Below are positions 1-4,292 of a stretch of 9,878 bases of DNA, in pieces (positions within the stretch are counted from its first letter, which is position 1; each line of letters begins with the position of its first letter). A program made the translations under genes and the position numbers. This DNA comes from Chitinophagaceae bacterium (GTDB lineage Bacteria > Bacteroidota > Bacteroidia > Chitinophagales > Chitinophagaceae), in NCBI GenBank assembly GCA_947459455.1, contig CANHEC010000040.1, forward strand, positions 1 through 9,878, written 5' to 3'. The notes beneath the pieces are model-generated. The model was not told the origin of the DNA. It searched no databases and saw only the letters and a program-made list of their open reading frames with translations.

Positions 1-17
1 ATTGAACGCTGTCAGGT

Positions 18-60
18 AAAACTGAACCTCACCCGTCAGCAACGGCCCTGGTTCAGTTTT
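18..60. terminator. Bidirectional terminator-like inverted repeat
   Basis: A perfect 11-bp inverted repeat pairs 18-28 (AAAACTGAACC) with 50-60 (GGTTCAGTTTT). The 21-nt spacer contains a smaller 4-bp hairpin (33-36 with 42-45). The A-run on the left arm and the T-run on the right arm give a short U-tract in either transcription direction, which is the usual form of a bidirectional intrinsic terminator. The T-run is only four bases, so termination strength is uncertain. It most likely closes a gene lying left of the window. Confidence 0.45.
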
Positions 61-148
61 CGTAAGTAGGCAGAGCCGTTTTATCCGATCGTTACATAAT
101 TCACATACCGTGAGCAATTCGGCACTGCTTTTGCTACTTGCATGCCAA

Positions 149-156
149 TAGATTTG
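149..156 (+). promoter_or_regulatory. Bacteroidota -7 promoter element, TAGATTTG
   Basis: This is a perfect match to the Bacteroidota -7 consensus TAnnTTTG, ending 15 nt before an ATG at 172. A TTTG at 130-133 could serve as the -33 element, but its 15-nt spacing is shorter than usual. If the element is used, transcription would start at about 162-164, downstream of the alternative ATG at 142, which favours the shorter reading of the small ORF. Confidence 0.4.
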
Positions 157-171
157 AAAAACCGCCATCTC

Positions 172-264
172 ATGAAGTCGTCCTCGAGGCCGGTGACCAC
201 GCTGGTCATTGTATTTGTACTGTTGCTTGTTGCCATTTACAGCGTGGCAGCCATCGTCAGCTAA
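172..264 (+). CDS. Putative 30-residue single-helix membrane protein
   Basis: A short reading frame runs from ATG 172 to TAA 262-264 and encodes 30 residues. It begins with a small basic and polar head (MKSSSRP), followed by about 20 almost purely hydrophobic residues (LVIVFVLLLVAIYSVAAIV), typical of one transmembrane helix with the N-terminus inside. The same frame is open from ATG 142, which would give 40 residues, but the -7 element at 149-156 lies inside that extension, so I prefer 172. No family is recognised. The hydrophobic run in this frame and the matching promoter are the only evidence that it is a gene. It could equally be a chance ORF in the leader of the lipoprotein operon. Confidence 0.4.
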   Translation: MKSSSRPVTTLVIVFVLLLVAIYSVAAIVS

Positions 265-378
265 GTCCGTTTCCCCTCCTTTCGTCTTTTTTCTGTCTTT
301 TTTTACCGCTGCATTAAAGTTTGGTGCAACGTTGCTTTGCTTTACCTGCTCTATTACACAGCTAATCCGCAGGCAAGT
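265..378 (+). other. Pyrimidine-rich leader before lipoprotein operon
   Basis: This gene-free stretch opens with a C/T-rich tract (about 265-307, ending in a run of seven or more T) and then leads to the first lipoprotein ATG. No stable hairpin precedes the T-run, so I do not call a terminator. The best -7-like matches are imperfect: AAAGTTTG at 316-323 and TTGCTTTG at 332-339. Neither has a convincing -33 TTTG at a normal distance. A promoter for the downstream trio probably lies here but cannot be fixed by eye. Confidence 0.3.
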
Positions 379-906
379 ATGAAAACAAGATTCTGGATAA
401 TGGTATGCGCCATGGCCATAGCCGGCTGCCAAACCGATACCGAGCCCACACCGCCACCTGGTACTGCCTTTGTACCCGTTTATGCAGCCGCCACGCAGCT
501 GCACAGTATCGGGTTTGAAGGGGCCCGACCTACCGTAAATGCAGGCAAAATATACGTATACGGTACCCTGCTGCTGCAAAATGAGCTGAACGAGGGCATT
601 CACCTGATAGACATGCGCAACCCGGCAGCCCCGGCCAAGCTGGGCTTTTTGAAAATTCCCCTGTGTACCGAGCTGGCCGTCAGCAATGGCTATTTGTACA
701 CCAACAATTACGACGATCTGCTGGTGTACAACCTGCAAGCCAGTGGCGGCCCTGCCCTGGTAAAGCGCATCGAAAAAGTCTTTCCGCCGGCCAATCAGGA
801 ATACCCGCCGTTGTTTGGCGTATCGTTCGAGTGCCCCGACCCCTCCAAAGGAGTGGTGGTGCGCTGGGAGCAAAAAAGCAATGTGGTAGCCCGCTGCCGC
901 CGCTAA
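379..906 (+). CDS. LVIVD-like repeat lipoprotein, 175 aa
   Basis: This is a predicted outer-membrane lipoprotein. Residues 1-16 are a signal peptide ending in the lipobox IAGC, with Cys17 as the lipidated residue. It is followed by an acidic, Pro-rich linker (QTDTEPTPPP). The body has two segments typical of LVIVD beta-propeller blades: a 'G-K-I-Y-V-Y-G ... G-I-H-L-I-D-M-R-N-P-A-A-P' unit and an 'A-V-S-N-G-Y-L-Y-T-N-N-Y-D-D-L-L-V-Y-N-L' unit. The C-terminal part is rich in Cys and aromatic residues (FECPDPSKG) and ends in CRR. An in-frame TTG at 337 would add 14 residues ahead of the signal peptide, so ATG 379 is chosen. It is the first gene of a three-gene run, 55 nt upstream of a related lipoprotein. 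LVIVD proteins are mostly uncharacterised surface or periplasmic proteins, and no ligand can be inferred. With two blades it is far too short for a full propeller, so it may oligomerise or pair with its neighbour. Confidence 0.8.
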   Translation: MKTRFWIMVCAMAIAGCQTDTEPTPPPGTAFVPVYAAATQLHSIGFEGARPTVNAGKIYVYGTLLLQNELNEGIHLIDMRNPAAPAKLGFLKIPLCTELAVSNGYLYTNNYDDLLVYNLQASGGPALVKRIEKVFPPANQEYPPLFGVSFECPDPSKGVVVRWEQKSNVVARCRR

Positions 907-961
907 TGAACAGCCCGGACCCGGTGCCCATTTTTTCAAACATCACCTATTCCTTCCCGTC

Positions 962-1720
962 ATGACTACCACTACCCGCCTATACCTGCTGCTATTGGCC
1001 ATGTCGCTTGGCTGGCTGGCCTGCGATAAAGCCGGCGATATACAACAATCGGCTGCCACCACCCAGGGCAAGGGTGGCAGTACCGCCCGTTTTGCCATAG
1101 CCGGCCAATACCTGTATACAGTAGATACCAAAAAGCTCACCACCTACCAGCTGAGCAATCCGGCTAACCCGGTTATCACCAACGTGCAGGATGTGGGCTT
1201 TGAAATCGAGACCATTTTCCCATTTGGCGACAAGTTGTTTATAGGCAGCACCAGTGTGGTGCACATCTTCAGCCTGGCCAATCCCGCACAGCCGGCCAAG
1301 CTGAGTGAGGCCATCAGCCCCACAGTGCTGCGCCGATGCGATCCGGTGGTGGCCAAAGACACCGTGGCTTTTGCTACCCTGCGCAGCAACGCCGAGTGTG
1401 GCGGCGTGCAAAGCATACTGGCAGTGTACGACATTAAAAACATACTGAAGCCCCAACAGCGGGTCGCGGTGCCCTTGCAGGCGCCCTTTGGCCTGGGCTA
1501 CGCCGATACCGTGCTGTATGTATGCGATGCCGGTGGCCTGCAGCTCTTTAATATTAAAAATGCCTACAACCCCCGCCTGCTGACCAGCCTGAGCGAAACA
1601 CATGGCCGCTTTTTGGATGTAGTACCCTATGGCCAGCTCCTGTTTTGCTGGACTACCCGGGGCGCCATTGTTTACGACATTTCCAATCCCGCAGTACCTC
1701 GTCAGTTGAGTGTTATCTAA
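962..1720 (+). CDS. LVIVD-like beta-propeller lipoprotein, 252 aa
   Basis: This is a second predicted lipoprotein. It has a hydrophobic signal (LYLLLLAMSLGWLA) followed by Cys21 and a charged DKAGD stretch. The lipobox WLAC is a loose match, with Trp and Leu at -3 and -2, as Bacteroidota sometimes allow. The rest is a series of about four to five blade-like units of the LVIVD type. They alternate a short 'G-x-Y-L/L-F-I/V-L-Y-V' strand with 'Y-Q-L-S-N-P-A-N-P', 'F-S-L-A-N-P-A-Q-P', 'F-N-I-K-N-A-Y-N-P' and a final 'Y-D-I-S-N-P-A-V-P' turn. The repeated N-P-x-x-P turn is the clearest signature. It is probably a beta-propeller that binds an unknown partner at the cell surface or periplasmic face of the outer membrane. 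It is paralogous to the upstream lipoprotein. Its stop is separated from the next ATG by a single base, which indicates translational coupling. Confidence 0.82.
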   Translation: MTTTTRLYLLLLAMSLGWLACDKAGDIQQSAATTQGKGGSTARFAIAGQYLYTVDTKKLTTYQLSNPANPVITNVQDVGFEIETIFPFGDKLFIGSTSVVHIFSLANPAQPAKLSEAISPTVLRRCDPVVAKDTVAFATLRSNAECGGVQSILAVYDIKNILKPQQRVAVPLQAPFGLGYADTVLYVCDAGGLQLFNIKNAYNPRLLTSLSETHGRFLDVVPYGQLLFCWTTRGAIVYDISNPAVPRQLSVI

Positions 1721-1721
1721 C

Positions 1722-2471
1722 ATGAGAAAATCCTTCCTGCTGCTGTGCGCTATGGCGATGGCCGCCGGCGCCTATAGCCAAACTACCAATGTGCGACAGG
1801 ACAACCGTCCCCGCCTGCGCTACGACGAACGCTATGATAAACCCTATGAAGCCAACCGCCTGAAACTGCGGTGGCAGCCGCTGGGCCTCATCAATATTTT
1901 TGATATGAACCTGACCGGCGGGCTGGAATACGTTTATAAAAAGCAGCGGTCAGTATTTATGGACCTGGGCTATGTGTTTGCCTCCAGCCAGGCCGCACGG
2001 GGCGATGGCACCCTGCAGCCGGTGCGGGGCATCATTGGCCGGGCGGGGCACCGCTTCTACTTTGGCCGCCGGCCGGCTGCCTTTGTCGACGCCGACCTGA
2101 CCTACAAAGGAGTACGCTACGACGATGGCGAGCAGTGGATAGGCCGCGGCGTGGTAAATGGGGTGCCCGCCTACGAAGAGCTGATGCAGGTGTACAGCCG
2201 CAAGCAGGTATGGACAGCCGAAGCTAAAATTGGCCTGGTGTACAATGTACACCCGCAGGGAAAAATAACCATCGAAAACTGGCTGGGAGTAGGTGTGCGC
2301 TGGCGCAACCACCTGCCGCTGCTGCCGCCCGATGCACAGGTACCCATCAGTACCGACTGGCTGCTGTTCGATTTTGACTACAGCAGGCTGGTGATACCAC
2401 AGCTATCGCTGGGCTTCAGGCTCACGTTTGATGTAGGGCCGGCCCGCAAAGCAAGTGCAGAAGCGCTTTAG
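1722..2471 (+). CDS. Predicted outer-membrane beta-barrel protein, 249 aa
   Basis: The protein starts with a standard signal peptide (MRKSFLLLCAMAMAAGAYS), with likely signal peptidase I cleavage before Gln20. There is no lipobox cysteine. The mature part has alternating polar and aromatic strands separated by turns: LKLRWQPLGLINIFDMNLTGGLEY, VFMDLGYVFAS, AGHRFYFGRR, AAFVDADLTYKGVRY, WTAEAKIGLVYNV, TIENWLGVGVRW and a closing LSLGFRLTFDV. The pattern resembles the small outer-membrane barrels (DUF3575-like) common in Bacteroidota. About 11 residues follow the last strand, so it does not end on the usual terminal aromatic. I chose ATG 1722 over GTG 1710 because the signal peptide begins there and it sits 1 nt after the preceding stop. 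Its stop overlaps the stop of the convergent rpiB. The function is unknown; it may be the membrane partner of the two lipoproteins (inference from position only). Confidence 0.7.
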   Translation: MRKSFLLLCAMAMAAGAYSQTTNVRQDNRPRLRYDERYDKPYEANRLKLRWQPLGLINIFDMNLTGGLEYVYKKQRSVFMDLGYVFASSQAARGDGTLQPVRGIIGRAGHRFYFGRRPAAFVDADLTYKGVRYDDGEQWIGRGVVNGVPAYEELMQVYSRKQVWTAEAKIGLVYNVHPQGKITIENWLGVGVRWRNHLPLLPPDAQVPISTDWLLFDFDYSRLVIPQLSLGFRLTFDVGPARKASAEAL

Positions 2472-2917
2472 GCACAACCAATTTTGCCCACCCGGTTGGC
2501 GTGGCGGCCACCTTCAAAAGCCGTATTCATAAACAGCTCCAGCATTTGCAGCGCATACGGCAATGCCACAAAGCGGGCCGGCATGCAAATCACGTTGGCA
2601 TTGTTGTGCTGGCGAGCTAGTTCGGCTACATCTTTTTGCCAGCAGAGGGCCGCCCGTACGCCCTGGTGCTTATTGGCCGTAATGGCTACCCCATTGGCAC
2701 TACCGCAGTACAAAATGCCAAAAGCAGCACGCCCCTCTTCTACCGCCAGGGCCGTGGGATGCGCAAAATCGGGGTAATCGACCGAGCTGCCGCCGTTGGT
2801 GCCAAAGTCGAGCACCTCAAAGCCTTTTTCTTTCAGCCACTGCACGGTGGCGTCTTTGTATTCTACACCGGCATGGTCGGCGCCAATGGCAATAGGAAGC
2901 TGTGTATTGAACTGCAT
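2468..2917 (-). CDS. rpiB: Ribose-5-phosphate isomerase B, 149 aa
   Basis: RpiB interconverts ribose 5-phosphate and ribulose 5-phosphate in the non-oxidative pentose-phosphate pathway, in the cytosol. The length is normal for the RpiB/LacA/LacB family and the signatures are in order. IGADHAG at 11-17 carries the Asp-His pair that contacts the sugar ring. DYPDFA lies at 48-52. GILYCGSANG at 67-76 contains Cys71 at the position of the catalytic base Cys66 in E. coli RpiB, with Ser73 where the anion-hole Thr usually is. ANKHQGVRAALC follows at 81-92. RQHNNANV at 102-109 has His104 and Asn105, and the final EGGRHANRV holds the phosphate-binding arginines. A Cys base rather than Glu places it with the E. 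coli-type enzymes. It is the last of three minus-strand genes, 39 nt after the small membrane protein, and shares its stop with the convergent plus-strand gene. Confidence 0.93.
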   Translation of the reverse strand: MQFNTQLPIAIGADHAGVEYKDATVQWLKEKGFEVLDFGTNGGSSVDYPDFAHPTALAVEEGRAAFGILYCGSANGVAITANKHQGVRAALCWQKDVAELARQHNNANVICMPARFVALPYALQMLELFMNTAFEGGRHANRVGKIGCA

Positions 2918-2956
2918 ATTGGTAGGTTGAAAAGGCGTTGATTGGAGATAGGGAAC

Positions 2957-3217
2957 TTATCGATCGCTTTGGCGGCTGCCCCGCTGCGGAGAACGAAACA
3001 TGAAATACAAGCTAATGCCCAACGCTATAATGCCGCGGCTCACAAGGCGGGTAGTGCTGAGCGACTCCGCCAGGTAGCGCTGCCAGGCTTCCTGAAAAGG
3101 TTGGCCTTTGATAACGAGGTACACCACCTCGATGAAAAAGCCAATGGCGAACATGGCTATAAAAGCCAGTATGGCCTGTAGCAACCACTTTTTGATGTCG
3201 AATTTTTTACCTGTCAT
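2957..3217 (-). CDS. Small two-helix membrane protein, 86 aa
   Basis: I do not recognise a named family. The sequence starts with a basic head (MTGKKFDIKK). A long hydrophobic segment follows at about residues 11-36 (LLQAILAFIAMFAIGFFIEVVYLVI), then a polar stretch (KGQPFQEAWQRYLAESLSTTR) and a second hydrophobic segment at about 60-74 (GIIALGISLYFMF). A basic tail (RSPQRGSRQSDR) ends it. Positive charge at both ends predicts both termini in the cytoplasm with a short periplasmic loop. It lies 46 nt after tatC and 39 nt before rpiB on the same strand, so cotranscription is likely. Its position next to tatC invites the idea of a Tat accessory, but TatA/TatB have one helix plus an amphipathic helix, which this lacks, so I make no functional call. 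Confidence 0.75.
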   Translation of the reverse strand: MTGKKFDIKKWLLQAILAFIAMFAIGFFIEVVYLVIKGQPFQEAWQRYLAESLSTTRLVSRGIIALGISLYFMFRSPQRGSRQSDR

Positions 3218-3263
3218 GGCACGGTGTTTATCATCTGCCTGCAGCTTTTGCCTGCGCAGCGGA

Positions 3264-4130
3264 TTAGCTCCACTCTTCTTCTTCCCGCTTTATGATTTTG
3301 CGTGATACCCGGGCCGAGATAACGATGCTCAGTTCGTACAGGCCCATCAGCGGTAGCACTACTATCATTTGGCTCATCCAGTCGGGGCTGGGCGTAATGA
3401 TGGCGGCAATGATGAGGAGGGCCACGTAGGCATAGCGCCGGTATTCTCGCAAAAAGCGAGGGGTGATGAGACCAATCCGAGTCAGCACATAGCTCACCAC
3501 CGGCAGCTCAAAGGCCAGGCCAGCCCCCACGGTAATGTCTACCAGGTTATCGATATAATCATTGAGCACCGGCTTGGTTTCAATGATATTGTGGGTGCCT
3601 ATTTTGTAGTTGGCCAAAAAGCTGAACGTAAACGGCGCCAGCAGAAAATAACCGAATGCCACGCCCAACAGAAAAAAGAAGGTGACAAAGAAGATAGCGC
3701 CGCGGGTATTCTTTAGCTCGCTGGGCTTCAGGGCGGGCTTTACAAAGCGCCACAGCTCCCAAAACACGTAGGGAAACGCCACAATGACGCCACACACAAA
3801 CGCAATGGTAATGCTACTGATAAACTGGCCACCAAACGTGGTGGTTTGCATTTGCACATCGGGGGCGGGCAGGCACAGCGCATCGCCCATGCCCAGCTGG
3901 TTGCCCACCTTACACAGCCAGCTATAGGTCACAAAGCCTTTCTCAATGGGGCCAAAAATGACCACATCCATCACCTCATCGATGTACACGAACACTACCA
4001 CCGCACAAATGATAATGGCCAACAAGGCCCGTACCACGTGCCAGCGCAGCTCCTCCAAATGATCTACAAAGCTCATCTCGGCATCATCGCCGGTATTGGC
4101 TTTTCTCCACTCCAGTATTTTCAGCGCCAC
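3264..4130 (-). CDS. tatC: Sec-independent translocase subunit TatC, 288 aa
   Basis: TatC is the polytopic inner-membrane core of the twin-arginine translocase and binds the RR signal of folded export substrates. Near the N-terminus, FVDHLEELRWHVVRA (residues 21-35) is the conserved TatC cytoplasmic motif, including the Glu of HLEELR used in signal-peptide binding. FPYVFWELWRFVKPALKPSELK is the conserved segment around TM2 and the following cytoplasmic loop. The late ITPSPDWMSQMIVVLPLMGLYE matches the TM5-TM6 region. Six hydrophobic segments are visible, and the first periplasmic loop is long, as in other Bacteroidota. The start is GTG at 4130, because an in-frame stop lies three codons upstream. 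ATG 4076 would give 270 residues beginning MSFVDHLEEL and is the alternative. The -7 box at 4162-4169 is compatible with either. No tatA/tatB is in the window. Confidence 0.93.
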   Translation of the reverse strand: MALKILEWRKANTGDDAEMSFVDHLEELRWHVVRALLAIIICAVVVFVYIDEVMDVVIFGPIEKGFVTYSWLCKVGNQLGMGDALCLPAPDVQMQTTTFGGQFISSITIAFVCGVIVAFPYVFWELWRFVKPALKPSELKNTRGAIFFVTFFFLLGVAFGYFLLAPFTFSFLANYKIGTHNIIETKPVLNDYIDNLVDITVGAGLAFELPVVSYVLTRIGLITPRFLREYRRYAYVALLIIAAIITPSPDWMSQMIVVLPLMGLYELSIVISARVSRKIIKREEEEWS

Positions 4131-4161
4131 AGCTTGCTACTCGTATTTTTTATGAGGTGGC

Positions 4162-4169
4162 CAAAGGTA
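4162..4169 (-). promoter_or_regulatory. Bacteroidota -7 promoter element for tatC, TACCTTTG
   Basis: Read on the minus strand this is a perfect TAnnTTTG box. It lies 31 nt before the tatC GTG, so the expected transcript would have a leader of about 25 nt. No clear TTTG -33 element sits at the usual distance. The box lies in the 162-bp divergent region shared with the YdiJ-like gene and would drive tatC, the 86-residue gene and rpiB. Confidence 0.45.
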
Positions 4170-4222
4170 AGGAATGGGGGCATGCGGGCATGGCACACCG
4201 CTGCTGCCGGCAGGCTCCACAT

Positions 4223-4256
4223 TTTGGGGTGGTTCGGCCCTTAGCCAGTATTTTCG
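4223..4256 (+). promoter_or_regulatory. Candidate promoter for the YdiJ-like gene
   Basis: A TTTG at 4223-4226 is followed, after a 22-nt spacer, by TATTTTCG at 4249-4256, which matches TAnnTTTG at all but one fixed position. The spacing falls in the range reported for Bacteroidota -33/-7 promoters. Transcription would begin at about 4262-4264, which supports a translation start at GTG 4293 over the in-frame TTG at 4263. Confidence 0.35.
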
Positions 4257-4292
4257 CCGGGCTTGCCTGCCTCCTACAATACAGAAACCGAC

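Noticed and set aside
1..69. Plus-strand frame open from the left edge to TAG 67-69, possibly the tail of an upstream gene
   Set aside because: It is only 22 codons, unrecognised, and contains the whole terminator-like hairpin, which normally follows a stop codon.
1..168. Minus-strand frame open from ATG at 168 to the left edge (56 codons)
   Set aside because: The peptide has no recognisable family pattern and would cross the terminator-like hairpin and the tiny ORF's promoter. It may be a real gene start cut by the window, but nothing beyond openness supports it.
992..1723. Long minus-strand frame opposite the second lipoprotein
   Set aside because: It is antisense to a well-supported lipoprotein and low in family features; it is a by-product of GC-rich codon usage.
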